A stretch of DNA of 64,000 nt. It comes from Scytonema tolypothrichoides VB-61278 (GTDB lineage: Bacteria > Cyanobacteriota > Cyanobacteriia > Cyanobacteriales > Nostocaceae). The number at the start of each line of letters is the position of its first letter. Within the stretch, counting starts at the first letter, position 1. The stretch lies in the NCBI RefSeq assembly GCF_000828085.3, contig NZ_JXCA02000001.1, positions 221,296 through 285,295 of the forward strand. Direction: 5' to 3'. The translations under genes and the position numbers were made by a program. The notes under the pieces were generated by a model that saw nothing but the letters and a program-made list of their open reading frames with translations, did not search any database and was not told where the DNA came from. Positions 55,597-64,000 of the stretch are shown here, piece after piece.

Positions 55597-56931
55597 CTAA
55601 CCTCTATACTGAATCCGATAAATACGGTTATTTGCTTCTTCAGTGACTAAAAGACTACCATCGGGCAAAACGAGTAAGCCCACAGGACGTCCCCAAGTCG
55701 TTGGTACAGCAGGGTTTAGGAGAAATCCAGTCAGAAAGTCTTCATAGTATCCTTGCGGACGCCCTTTAGTGTCAAATGGGACAAAGACAATTTTATATCC
55801 AGTGCCGCGATCGCGATTCCAAGAACCACGAAAAGCAACAAAAGCACCATTACGATATTTTTCCGGGAATGTCTGACCGTCAGAAAACTGCAACCCCAAT
55901 GCGGCTGAGTGCGCTTGAAATAGTACATCTGGGGTACGGGTACGACGTGCTAAATCTGGTCGTTTACTCGCATCACCCGTCTTCTGACGTGGATCGAGGT
56001 TTTTAGCTGTTAAGTACGTATACGGCCAACCATAGAATTCTCCCTGCTGAATGCGTGTCAAGTAATCTGGTACCAACTCATCGCCAATACCATCACGTTC
56101 ATTAATAGTCGCGTAAAGTTCCTTAGTCACAGGATGAAAATCTAGACCAACTGGGTTACGTAAGCCAGAGGCAAAAGTCTGCTGCTGGGAACCATCTAAA
56201 TTCATCACCTGTACTGAAGCCCGTGGTAAAGGTTCTTCGTCTACGTTAGTTCCGGAACCAACTGAAACATATAGCTTGTTACCATCGGGTGACACAACAA
56301 CGTTACGCGTCCAGTGGTTATTGTAACCTTTAGCAGGCAGGCTGGCGATTTTTGTGCCAGAACCAGTGATTTGCTGCTGATTTTTAGCGTAGGGAAACCG
56401 CAACACTGCATCAGTGTTGCCCAAGAAAAAAGAATTACCAGCAAAAGCCATACCAAAAGGTCTATTTAGTCCGTTGGCTTCACTTGCAAAAGTTTGTTTG
56501 ACATCAGCCACCCCATCACCGTTGGTATCACGCAGTAAACGAATACGATTTTGCCTAGTTTCAGTTACTAAAACATCACCGTTGGGAGTTAAAGCTAACC
56601 AGCGAGGGGCATCCAAATTATCAGCAAAAACGTTGACCACAAAGCCAGGAGGGACACGCAGAGTCGGGTTCTCTGGAATTGGTACTACCTCAGGTGACTT
56701 TGAGGCGCTATCAGTAGCGTAGGGTTTTGGCAAATCAGCAACATTAATGCGGATAGGTGTTGGTGACAATGGTTCTGTACGAATACCATTTTTCAGTTGT
56801 GTAGAACTCTGTGCTAGTTGAACAGATGGTGAAGATTGGGGTGTGGCTTCTTCTTGGAAAGCACGAGTCTGGTTACAGGCTGCTGCTGTAGTCAGTAGCA
56901 GAAAAAGCAGCAAGCAACGCAGATGTTTCAT
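55597..56931 (-). CDS. PQQ-type sorbosone/glucose dehydrogenase-like lipoprotein
   Basis: About 444 residues from ATG 56931 (MKHLRCLLLFLLL). The signal peptide ends in a lipobox (AAAC), so it is probably lipid-anchored in the periplasm. The body is a six-bladed beta-propeller of the soluble glucose/L-sorbosone dehydrogenase family, with VLVTETRQNRIRLL, SGLRNPVGLDFHP and RDGIGDELVPDY. Family members oxidise sugars with PQQ, but cyanobacteria often lack PQQ genes, so the activity may differ. The C-terminal DGSLLVTEEANNRIYRI is typical. Confidence 0.87.
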   Translation of the reverse strand: MKHLRCLLLFLLLTTAAACNQTRAFQEEATPQSSPSVQLAQSSTQLKNGIRTEPLSPTPIRINVADLPKPYATDSASKSPEVVPIPENPTLRVPPGFVVNVFADNLDAPRWLALTPNGDVLVTETRQNRIRLLRDTNGDGVADVKQTFASEANGLNRPFGMAFAGNSFFLGNTDAVLRFPYAKNQQQITGSGTKIASLPAKGYNNHWTRNVVVSPDGNKLYVSVGSGTNVDEEPLPRASVQVMNLDGSQQQTFASGLRNPVGLDFHPVTKELYATINERDGIGDELVPDYLTRIQQGEFYGWPYTYLTAKNLDPRQKTGDASKRPDLARRTRTPDVLFQAHSAALGLQFSDGQTFPEKYRNGAFVAFRGSWNRDRGTGYKIVFVPFDTKGRPQGYYEDFLTGFLLNPAVPTTWGRPVGLLVLPDGSLLVTEEANNRIYRIQYRG

Positions 56932-57033
56932 GGTAGGAATGTTAATAATGATGCACAGCTTCTTCAAGCTAGATCAGATGTTCTAAAACTGTCACCTTTC
57001 CAAAGTCCGATATTACTCAGATCTTGCAGCATT

Positions 57034-57139
57034 CTCAATAATCGGGAGGCAAAGCCTCCCAACCCTCGTTCCCAGGCTGCAGCCTGGGAACGAGATATCG
57101 AGGTTCTGCCTCATTGTTGATACTGGTGCAAGATCTCAG
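57034..57139. repeat. Dispersed two-hairpin repeat, copy 2
   Basis: Near-identical to 365-469. The arms of both hairpins are kept while the loops differ. This copy is flanked by inverted CTCAGATCTTGCA and TGCAAGATCTCAG, which suggests a small mobile unit with terminal repeats. Confidence 0.85.
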
Positions 57140-57191
57140 ATATTACTAACAAAGGAGTCATTGACAAAAACCATTGCCATTGAGAAATTTT

Positions 57192-57304
57192 CTACGCAGT
57201 TTGATTTGCTTCCAACCAGTTAAGTAAATCTTCCATCGCTGTAAAATCCAATAAAGCCTCACCCAGTGCTTCTAATCGCTCTAGGGAAAGAATATGAGTC
57301 CTAT
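57192..57304 (-). pseudogene. DUF4351-type C-terminal remnant
   Basis: On the minus strand the residues ILSLERLEALGEALLDF and TAMEDLLNWLEA end at TAG 57192-57194. This is the pattern of the DUF4351 C-terminal domain often attached to Rpn-type transposase nucleases. No upstream frame for the rest of the protein exists. A further 200 bases to 57509 show no gene. Confidence 0.6.
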
Positions 57305-57509
57305 AGCAGTCCTAAATCGCTTGTGAACAACAAGATTCCCGACATCTAAAAGAAGTCGGGAATCTGATCATGTGCGACTTATGCGCTACGCGCAGGCTAT
57401 GCCAACACAAATCAAATAGGATTGCTACAGCGTTCCATCACTCTGTGCAAAAAATATTCTGTAACCTCTGCAGCAAAAGGCTTTACGCAACAAGAAATGA
57501 GCTAGTTCA

Positions 57510-58763
57510 TCACGACTTCATAGCCGCTTCCCTAAGTTCACCCGGTCGCACGCTTAGCTGTTGACTTTGTTCACCCCGTTGTATCTTAATTTGTAAAGGT
57601 TGGTTGATTCGACTCTGTTCTACCAAGTTTTGCAACTGTTCGGCAGTCGTTATCGCTTGTTCACCAACTTGAGTAATGACATCTCCTCGACGCACACCAG
57701 CAGTAGCAGCAGGACTGTTAGGCATCACTTGTACCACCAATACACCATTGGTTTCTGGTAGAGTCAGCATCGTATTGGGGTCAGTATTGGATTGTTTTGC
57801 CAATTCTGGTGTGAGAGTCATCATCCGAACGCCAATGTAAGGATGTGGAATTTTCTCACCACGAACCAAAGCATCTTTAATAAGCTTAGCTTTGTCAATA
57901 GGAATAGCAAACCCAATTCCTTGAGCATCTGCACGAATTGCTGTATTAATGCCAATAACTTCACCTTTTTCATTCAGCAACGGACCACCAGAGTTACCAG
58001 GATTGATAGCAGCATCGGTTTGGATAAAGTCCAAGCGTTTATCCGGGATGCCAACTTGAGCGCTGGATCGATTCAACGTGCTGATAATACCCAAAGTCAC
58101 TGTGTTATCTAATCCTAACGGATTGCCGACTGCGATCGCCCAGTCACCCACTTTCAAGTCTTGAGAGTTACCAAGGGTAGCTACTGGCAAATCTTTCTCA
58201 TTAATTTTGACAACTGCCAAATCTGAAGGCTCATCCACCCCTTTCACCTCTCCTTTTAACTTGCGTCCATCCTTGAGGGTGACGGTAACAGAATCAGCAC
58301 CGCTGACAACATGAGCATTGGTGAGAATCATGCCATTGGGGTCAATAATAAAACCAGACCCTTCTCCGCGTTGGTGGTACTCTTGAGGCATAGCAGAGAA
58401 ATCATTACCAAAAAAATCACGGAAAAATGGGTCACTAAAATACGGGTCAGGTGCACGCATTGTGATTGTGCGCTCCGTATCAATTCGCACAACTGCTGCT
58501 CCAACTCGATTGACAGCAGCACTAACGAAACTGCGGATAGGAACTTCTTGGGAGTCTGCTGTTGGAGGAGTCGTCGTTTCTACTGTGGGAGTTATGGGTG
58601 CAACAGCACCCTGTAAAGATGATCGCTTAAGAATTTGTAAGTTGGGAAATGCCCATAACGTCGTCAAAGTTAACCCCACACTTAAGACAGCGATTAAAGC
58701 ATGGCTAATCACTTGACGTAAGACGGGTAAGAAACGTTGTTCTTCAGAAGATGACAAAGACAT
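57510..58763 (-). CDS. HtrA/HhoA-type serine protease
   Basis: About 417 residues from ATG 58763 (MSLSSSEEQR). A membrane anchor lies at about 18-40. The trypsin-like triad is H151 (LTNAHVVSG), D181 (PSDLAVVKI) and S258 (NPGNSGGPLL). One C-terminal PDZ domain (about 305-405) reads VLVVQVMPNSPAATAGVRRGD. Deg/HtrA proteases remove damaged periplasmic or lumenal proteins. Which of the three cyanobacterial paralogues (HhoA, HhoB, HtrA) it is cannot be told. Confidence 0.95.
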   Translation of the reverse strand: MSLSSSEEQRFLPVLRQVISHALIAVLSVGLTLTTLWAFPNLQILKRSSLQGAVAPITPTVETTTPPTADSQEVPIRSFVSAAVNRVGAAVVRIDTERTITMRAPDPYFSDPFFRDFFGNDFSAMPQEYHQRGEGSGFIIDPNGMILTNAHVVSGADSVTVTLKDGRKLKGEVKGVDEPSDLAVVKINEKDLPVATLGNSQDLKVGDWAIAVGNPLGLDNTVTLGIISTLNRSSAQVGIPDKRLDFIQTDAAINPGNSGGPLLNEKGEVIGINTAIRADAQGIGFAIPIDKAKLIKDALVRGEKIPHPYIGVRMMTLTPELAKQSNTDPNTMLTLPETNGVLVVQVMPNSPAATAGVRRGDVITQVGEQAITTAEQLQNLVEQSRINQPLQIKIQRGEQSQQLSVRPGELREAAMKS

Positions 58764-59543
58764 AGTAATTTCTGCTATCCCAAAGAGCTTATAGGTTGCA
58801 TAAACCCGAAGAATCAAGTTTTTCTTGACAACCCATCAAAATTGTGTACTTGGATTTCAAAAAAATTAGTGTCGATCATATCGGCACCTTTACGACCATT
58901 ATGACTGTAGGCTGTGCCGTTCGGCTTGCCAGCAATATTTGGTTTTGAGCTTGAGTAGGCTCAATCGCTCTTCTCTCGTCTGGAGACGTAATTTTAAGTC
59001 CGGTGAATTACTTATGGTATCTCCTCAAGCTCAATCTCCATTGCCAAAGTTGCTCAACTCTCAAGAAACACAGGGGTGTAGGGGAGGACAGTGCCGTGGG
59101 CGGGTCTCCCGACTTGAGGCACCTGTCCGTTGAGCCAGTACTTGATGAGGGTTTCCCGACAGAGGTATCTGGCGTGTGTAAGGGAAAAAGGTGTTTCTTT
59201 CATATAATGCTTGCTGCGAAGCCGCACGAGTTTGAGGCTAGTCAAACTGCATAAGTCAAAAATAACCGCAACTAAGTAGAAGAGCAGAGGGCAGAAGGGA
59301 AAACCTCGTCCTGAGAGGGTTTCATTGGTTTGCATTTTACGTTTAATTTTGTCCACCTACTTATCTGTTATCCATTAAGAGGGAACAGCTTAATTGGGAA
59401 CAGGTAACAGGGAAATCTCCATAGATAAATCAAGGGGATTTAGACAAGGACGCCTTGTTGATTCGCGTAGCGGCTTCCGTTGCGGGCTGGTCAAAACAAA
59501 ATTCCATCACTTAAACAAAACAAACAATACCTGGAGAAAAATC
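58764..59543. other. Gene-free stretch with repeats before the peptidoglycan-binding gene
   Basis: 780 bases with a GC-rich segment (about 59070-59240) of an intergenic repeat class containing GGGCGGGTCTCCCGAC. Open frames on either strand have no recognisable family. AACAGCTTAATTGGGAACAG near 59383 is a short repeat also seen near 30910. Confidence 0.5.
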
Positions 59544-60125
59544 ATGACATCTACCAATCCATCTACTGCAACTAAGAATATGCCACTTCTAAAAAAAGGT
59601 TCTAAAGGTCGGGCTGTAGCATACCTACAATTCCTGTTGATCAGCTATGGCTTTGAGATTAGTCGCGCTGGAGTAGACGGAGACTTCGGTTCAAACACAG
59701 AGAAGGCTGTCAAACAATTCCAACAAAAACGGAATTCAGTTCCTAATGTTGAGCCTCCTCAATTGAAAGTTGATGGAGAAGTTGGAGATAAAACTTGGCG
59801 TGCTTTGGGCGATAATTTCTATCGCACTTGCGGACCCACAGAATGGGATGACGCTGTAAAATTTCCCAATATAAACGGGAACGACCTACCAACTCTAAAC
59901 AAAGGTGACAAGGGTGAAGCTGTAAGATTCTTGCAACAGATATTGGTCACTCTCAATTATGTTAACAATGACTCCTTCGATGGCAATTTCTCACAAGACA
60001 TTGACCAAGCTGTAAGAGATTTCCAAACAGCTGCAAGCATCAGAGTAGATGGAGAAGTTGGTTCCAATACTTGGGGAAAATTGTTTGAAACCTCCAGAGT
60101 GGCATGCAATAGAAGCGTTGGCTAG
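59544..60125 (+). CDS. Peptidoglycan-binding domain protein (two PGB domains)
   Basis: About 193 residues from ATG 59544 (MTSTNPSTATKN), with CTGGAGAAA as ribosome binding site. Frames further upstream run through repeat DNA. Two PG_binding_1 domains are seen: LLKKGSKGRAVAYLQFLL with GVDGDFGSNTEKAVKQFQ, and LNKGDKGEAVRFLQQIL with DGNFSQDIDQAVRDFQ. No catalytic domain and no signal peptide are visible. It may bind cell wall or associate with phage-like or toxin machinery. Confidence 0.88.
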   Translation: MTSTNPSTATKNMPLLKKGSKGRAVAYLQFLLISYGFEISRAGVDGDFGSNTEKAVKQFQQKRNSVPNVEPPQLKVDGEVGDKTWRALGDNFYRTCGPTEWDDAVKFPNINGNDLPTLNKGDKGEAVRFLQQILVTLNYVNNDSFDGNFSQDIDQAVRDFQTAASIRVDGEVGSNTWGKLFETSRVACNRSVG

Positions 60126-60312
60126 CTTAAATTAACCAACTAGTGCATTCTGTTTTTGCAAGCATAGTAAGTTGCCTAACGGCAACTCACTTACCTTTAG
60201 AATCAGTGGAGATTTAGTATAAAAACCTTGGTTTGTTTAGGCAATGCAGATCAAAATTGTACGAATTTGTGATAATAAGCAAGCAGTAAAACAAAGCAAT
60301 TAGGAAACTGCG

Positions 60313-61323
60313 ATGAAAGTTTGGGAAGTTCACTCTAAAGAAGGTTTAGATGCGTTGACACTGGTTGAAAAACCAGAACCACAACCAAAAGCAGGACAGG
60401 TTCTCCTCAAGATGCGTGCGGCTTCACTGAATTACCGAGACTTGTTGACAGTGAAAGGGGCATATGGTTCTAAGCAAAAGCTACCGTTTATTCCACTTTC
60501 TGATGGTGTGGGGGAAGTCGTTGCTGTTGGCGATGGAGTGAGTAGAGTTAAGGTGGGCGATCGCGTCGCTGGCATTTTCATGCAAACCTGGTTAGAAGGA
60601 GAGTTTTCACTAGACAAATCAAAATCAGCGTTAGGGGGAGCTATTGATGGTATCTTGGCTGAGTACGTGACGCTTGATGAAAATGGCGTTGTTCATGTCC
60701 CAGAACATCTTTCTGACGAAGAAGCAGCATCCTTACCTTGTGCTGCGGTAACGGCTTGGAATGCCCTAACAACAGATGGCAAGCTGAAAGCTGGCGATAC
60801 TATTCTCATACAAGGTACCGGAGGAGTGTCTTTATTTGCCTTGCAGTTTGGCAAGATAATGGGCGTAAAAGTCATTGCCACTTCTAGCAGCGATCTGAAG
60901 TTAGAGAAATTAAAACAACTTGGGGCATCTGAACTTATCAATTACAAAACTACACCAAATTGGGATGAGAAAGTTTGGCAACTGACAAATGAGGTGGGAG
61001 TTGATCGCATCATCGAGGTTGGCGGTGCTGCAACCTTCAATAAATCCCTACGTGCTGTACGCTACGGTGGATATATCAGTTTGATTGGAGTGCTTTCTGG
61101 ATTCAGCGCAGATGTCAGTACAGTATCGATTTTGCACAAAGGAATTACCGTACAAGGCATCTATGTAGGCAGTCGCGCTATGTTTGAGGCAATGAACAAG
61201 GCAATTGCTTTACATGGTATCAAACCTATTGTTGACCGAGTTTTTCCCTTTGAGGAAGTGCGGCAGGCGTTAGAGTATATGGAAAGTGGGGCACATTTTG
61301 GTAAGATTGCGCTGCGCTTTTAG
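60313..61323 (+). CDS. Zinc-independent alcohol dehydrogenase/quinone oxidoreductase
   Basis: 336 residues of the medium-chain dehydrogenase superfamily. The N-terminal GroES-like domain (MRAASLNYRDLLTVKG) precedes a Rossmann domain with the NAD(P) motif IQGTGGVSLFALQ. The usual catalytic zinc cysteine and histidine are not evident, which fits the NADPH:quinone oxidoreductase branch. It starts at ATG 60313. Substrate unknown. Confidence 0.88.
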   Translation: MKVWEVHSKEGLDALTLVEKPEPQPKAGQVLLKMRAASLNYRDLLTVKGAYGSKQKLPFIPLSDGVGEVVAVGDGVSRVKVGDRVAGIFMQTWLEGEFSLDKSKSALGGAIDGILAEYVTLDENGVVHVPEHLSDEEAASLPCAAVTAWNALTTDGKLKAGDTILIQGTGGVSLFALQFGKIMGVKVIATSSSDLKLEKLKQLGASELINYKTTPNWDEKVWQLTNEVGVDRIIEVGGAATFNKSLRAVRYGGYISLIGVLSGFSADVSTVSILHKGITVQGIYVGSRAMFEAMNKAIALHGIKPIVDRVFPFEEVRQALEYMESGAHFGKIALRF

Positions 61324-61596
61324 CAGGAAGATTCAAACATTTAAGCTTAATTTTTCAACGATTATTAGGCGATTACAAGGGAAAGCAGACGCCCTTGGCG
61401 TATCGCTATTTGTCGAGTGGTAATGGAGAAAAACCTGAAACTACCGATTTTCGTTAAGTCGGGGGAAGTTTCCCCCAACAGATTTTATGCACAGGATAAT
61501 GAATTTGAGAACGTGCGTAAGTCCGAACAGATTACTTTTTGTTTTTAGCGCTGTAAGCCTACGCGAATAAGGCATCGCACCCAACTGCAACAAAAA

Positions 61597-61619
61597 ACCT
61601 CGGCGAAACCAACCGAGGT
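61597..61619 (-). terminator. Hairpin with T-run on the minus strand
   Basis: Read on the minus strand, ACCTCGG and CCGAGGT enclose nine bases and are followed by six T residues. It is a good rho-independent pattern. It lies about 500 bases after the lipoxygenase stop, so it may end that transcript or a short RNA. Confidence 0.6.
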
Positions 61620-61854
61620 GATGAGGAGAAGTCCAAATGTCAATAAGTACCAACGTCGAAATCTAAAAATATTAGCTGACGCCCAAGACAAGCGAAACTA
61701 GAGCGGTAACAAATATACGTAGCTCGTTTTTTTGGTTTATTTTTTTATTTTGAACTTATGTAAATAAATATAACAATTTTGTTACAGAATATCAATGAAA
61801 GTTTACATTTGAAGAGTTGATAGGGTTAATAAAATTTGCTTATCAGGAATGAGC

Positions 61855-62060
61855 GATCGGGTGATGCAGGCGAGACGCGTTTATGCGTCTGTTGCTGTGT
61901 GCGATGCTCGCCTCTGGGAGCCGCTTCGCGATAGCTAGCCCCTAAGGGGGCGCTGCGCAAACGCTTGCCTCACGCGCAAAGCGCTCAGCATGAGCGTTCG
62001 GCAGATCGCTCTTTGGAACACGCTGCGCATACCAAAGAGCGAGGATGCTTTAGGCTGAGG
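61855..62060. repeat. Cluster of GC-rich palindromic repeats
   Basis: Overlapping short palindromes (GAGACGCG/GCGTCT, GCCGCTTCGCGATAGC, GCGCAAAGCGCT, CTCTTTGG/CCAAAGAG) are packed together as in the clusters at 26650-26765 and 36890-37045. The rest of the stretch 61324-62126 shows no gene. Confidence 0.65.
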
Positions 62061-62126
62061 TGCGATACGCCATAAATCCTGCGGACATTGATAACACGGA
62101 AAGCATGATCACACAAGCTTGGTCAG

Positions 62127-63521
62127 TTAAATATTAGTGCTCATCATGATTGACTCCAAAGGTAATCCCCGCTGTATAGATTCGCGGCGTTTCCACAGGT
62201 GTTCTTTGAGGTCGGGAGAACCAAATTCCATGATGGGGTTGTAGTATACGTTCGACAGCGTCCAAACTAGGGTTACTTGTTTAGCGTGTTTTTGAGCCAC
62301 CGCAGATGGGTCATACTTAGGATTATGTTCGTCCCAAAGACCAAGAGTGGCATAGTCTATGTCACCACCATCCTCATACTGTTTGTTATTTACCCACGAA
62401 TGAAAGAACGAAGAGTGGAAAATCATGTAGATACAAAGCTGCTTCAGGTCTTTGATATTGGCGATCGCAAGTGTTCCCAATTCCGGGTTGAGGATTGAGT
62501 GGGTCACTAAGTCCTTGGACATTCCCTCAACCTCCGACCAATAAGTCTTAATACCCGTATGGTGTGCCTCGAAGAATTGCGACACGTAATCTCTAAACGC
62601 TTCCCATACACTGTTTGCCGCCGGGTCAAAGTTGTTGTTATGCACGTAATCTTTTAACGCATAACCAGAAGGACTCCAATTACGGTAAGACAGGCGTCTA
62701 ATTTCATCTTTAAGTACATTGTCTACTTCTTGGGAACTCAAAGCCGAAGCTTCAGGAATAATACCTGTATCACCAAATATTATGGAGCCTCCTAAAACGT
62801 TAATGTTGAGTAGACCGTCGAAGTGAGGTTCAAGCAGCAAGCGGATTGGGTTATTAACTATATTGCGATAGTACGCTATTGCATACTGACCCATATTTAT
62901 ATGGGTACGTGCGAGGTGAGTCTGAATTTCTTGAAAGACAAACTCAGCAGTGCGGAATAATCGCTTTGACCATTCCCAGTCAGCATCACCAGGCACATGA
63001 GTCTCTGTTTCGCCGTTGAGAGTGAATTCAATCGAGTCAAGATATAAAGCTTTATCTTCGAGTTTGAATCGTGCCTCAATTAAGGAAGGTAGAATACCAC
63101 CTTCTTTAAGTGTATACTTGGTGCAATCGTAGCGGATGATGTACTGCCAAGGCTGGTGTTTGACTCGCTTGAATTTACCTGGGTTGAAACCGTTGAGACG
63201 ACGTTCGACAAAAAAATTATCGCTGAACTTGTCAGGATGGCACCGGGTTAAGTTAGCAGGCATCCATTGAGGGGGTCTTTGTCCTATCTTTGCCATTGCT
63301 TCGAGAACACCAGTGATGCCCGGTGTTGGCGGCACAGGTGGTGAACCTGGGGTTTGGGTTTGTAGGGGAACTAGACGATGCATCGCAAGGTTTGCCACAT
63401 ATCGCGGCTTCGGCTGGACTCTTGCGGGTAAAGGACGTTTGGCGTCAAAGGATGGTACGTCTTGACCGGGCTGCCCAGCGTAGATATATTCTTCTTTGGG
63501 GTTCGGCTGGCTTGCTTGCAT
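62127..63521 (-). CDS. Minimal lipoxygenase (no PLAT domain)
   Basis: A 464-residue non-haem iron dioxygenase that oxygenates polyunsaturated fatty acids. Iron ligands fit the lipoxygenase pattern: H202 and H207 (THLARTH), H374 and N378 (FHSWVN), and the C-terminal I464 whose carboxylate binds iron. FFVERRLNGFNP and LLLEPHFDGLLNINV are also family motifs. It lacks the N-terminal PLAT beta-barrel of plant and animal enzymes and is shorter, like cyanobacterial mini-lipoxygenases. The N-terminal 85 residues are Pro-rich. Product specificity cannot be read. Confidence 0.9.
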   Translation of the reverse strand: MQASQPNPKEEYIYAGQPGQDVPSFDAKRPLPARVQPKPRYVANLAMHRLVPLQTQTPGSPPVPPTPGITGVLEAMAKIGQRPPQWMPANLTRCHPDKFSDNFFVERRLNGFNPGKFKRVKHQPWQYIIRYDCTKYTLKEGGILPSLIEARFKLEDKALYLDSIEFTLNGETETHVPGDADWEWSKRLFRTAEFVFQEIQTHLARTHINMGQYAIAYYRNIVNNPIRLLLEPHFDGLLNINVLGGSIIFGDTGIIPEASALSSQEVDNVLKDEIRRLSYRNWSPSGYALKDYVHNNNFDPAANSVWEAFRDYVSQFFEAHHTGIKTYWSEVEGMSKDLVTHSILNPELGTLAIANIKDLKQLCIYMIFHSSFFHSWVNNKQYEDGGDIDYATLGLWDEHNPKYDPSAVAQKHAKQVTLVWTLSNVYYNPIMEFGSPDLKEHLWKRRESIQRGLPLESIMMSTNI

Positions 63522-63817
63522 AGTAATATAACCGCAAATTGTGTATTGGTAATAGTGATAGGCTATGCCTAAATCAAATTACAATCACTCAAAGCGCAAT
63601 TTCAGGATTCTAGGTAAAATATTTACACCTGTTTTGATGAGCGTACTCCAAAAGTTAGAAACTCAGAATGGATGAGCCAGAAGAAAAGTCAAACTTTGTC
63701 CGTTCTTGTTCTGAGTAGAGGACACAGTCGAATAAAAGAATTTTTTAATTTAAATAAGTGCGGATTTCATCCGTGGGTAGATTCTGCGTTCTGCGTTCAG
63801 CCCAAGCTGAGTTCTTT

Positions 63818-64000
63818 TTAAGCTAGAACTGCTGCCAGTAAAAATAAGCAGTCCACCAATATGGTACTCAAAACCGCTCCACTAAAAGCGTACCAATGCC
63901 GCTGCTTTCCTGATAAAGACAAAAGCCCCACCGTTAACAAGACTATGGCGAGAGTTAGCGCCCAAGCTTGTCCCCAAGGCGTTTGGACTTGTGCCAAAGC
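63818..64000 (-). CDS. Membrane protein, C-terminal end (5' part outside window)
   Basis: The minus-strand frame is open from the window edge to TAA 63818-63820, 60 residues. Two hydrophobic helices (WALTLAIVLLTVGLLSL and AVLSTILVDCLFLLAAVLA) are separated by a basic loop GKRQRHWYAF. I do not recognise the family. The stretch 63522-63817 shows no gene. Confidence 0.6.
   Translation of the reverse strand, partial: ALAQVQTPWGQAWALTLAIVLLTVGLLSLSGKQRHWYAFSGAVLSTILVDCLFLLAAVLA

Noticed and set aside
59054-59356. 100-codon minus-strand frame before the peptidoglycan-binding gene
   Set aside because: Mostly repeat DNA; residues have no pattern of a known protein.

Overview
The window is chromosomal DNA from a cyanobacterium, most likely a filamentous Nostocales-type strain. 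The evidence is cytochrome b6f genes (petC-petA), a DUF3067 gene, a LexA box of the cyanobacterial type, frequent GCGATCGC (HIP1) octamers, and many of the palindromic and heptanucleotide repeats usual in large filamentous cyanobacterial genomes. No taxon below that level can be fixed from the sequence alone.

Layout. 1-7.3 kb: the end of a WD40 protein, a lytic transglycosylase, tatC, a csaA-like gene broken by an IS200/IS605 remnant, DUF3067 and petC-petA. 7.3-8.4 kb: a YhaV-type toxin-antitoxin operon. 8.4-12.1 kb: three genes on the minus strand for secreted or lipoprotein solute-binding and VWA proteins. 12.4-16.7 kb: a CHAT remnant, a GH57 branching enzyme, and a cytochrome P450 divergent from a TetR regulator around a perfect palindrome. 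16.8-22.7 kb: grpE-dnaK-dnaJ-tusA-rsgA. 23.2-29.3 kb: surE, an MBL hydrolase, ribF, tRNA-Thr, argF and lexA with its LexA box. 29.4-30.9 kb: a helicase resembling the restriction partner of Dnd systems. 31.1-35.9 kb: a Tat-exported multicopper oxidase and a DUF4347/seven-repeat propeller protein.

37.8-51.7 kb is a defence island built on Dnd DNA phosphorothioation: DndC (sulfur activation), DndD (SMC-like ATPase), DndE, a DndB-like DGQHR protein, a Dnd-associated putative methyltransferase and a Dnd-associated small protein. Mixed with these are a second DndD-like ATPase translationally coupled to a 57-residue protein, a Uma2 nuclease and an AIPR protein. No dndA, dndFGH or ssp genes are visible, so sulfur would have to come from a cysteine desulfurase elsewhere, and restriction from the non-canonical partners here. 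Two truncated transposase genes separate dndC from dndD. A MITE with target-site duplication and two GTTTTTnAAAAC palindromes lie in the dndB/dndC divergent promoter region.

51.9-64 kb returns to ordinary genes: an AmpG-like MFS transporter, small membrane proteins, a GNAT acetyltransferase carrying an in-frame repeat insertion, a HEAT-repeat protein, a PQQ-type sugar dehydrogenase lipoprotein, an HtrA protease, a peptidoglycan-binding protein, a quinone-oxidoreductase-type dehydrogenase, a minimal lipoxygenase and the end of a membrane protein.
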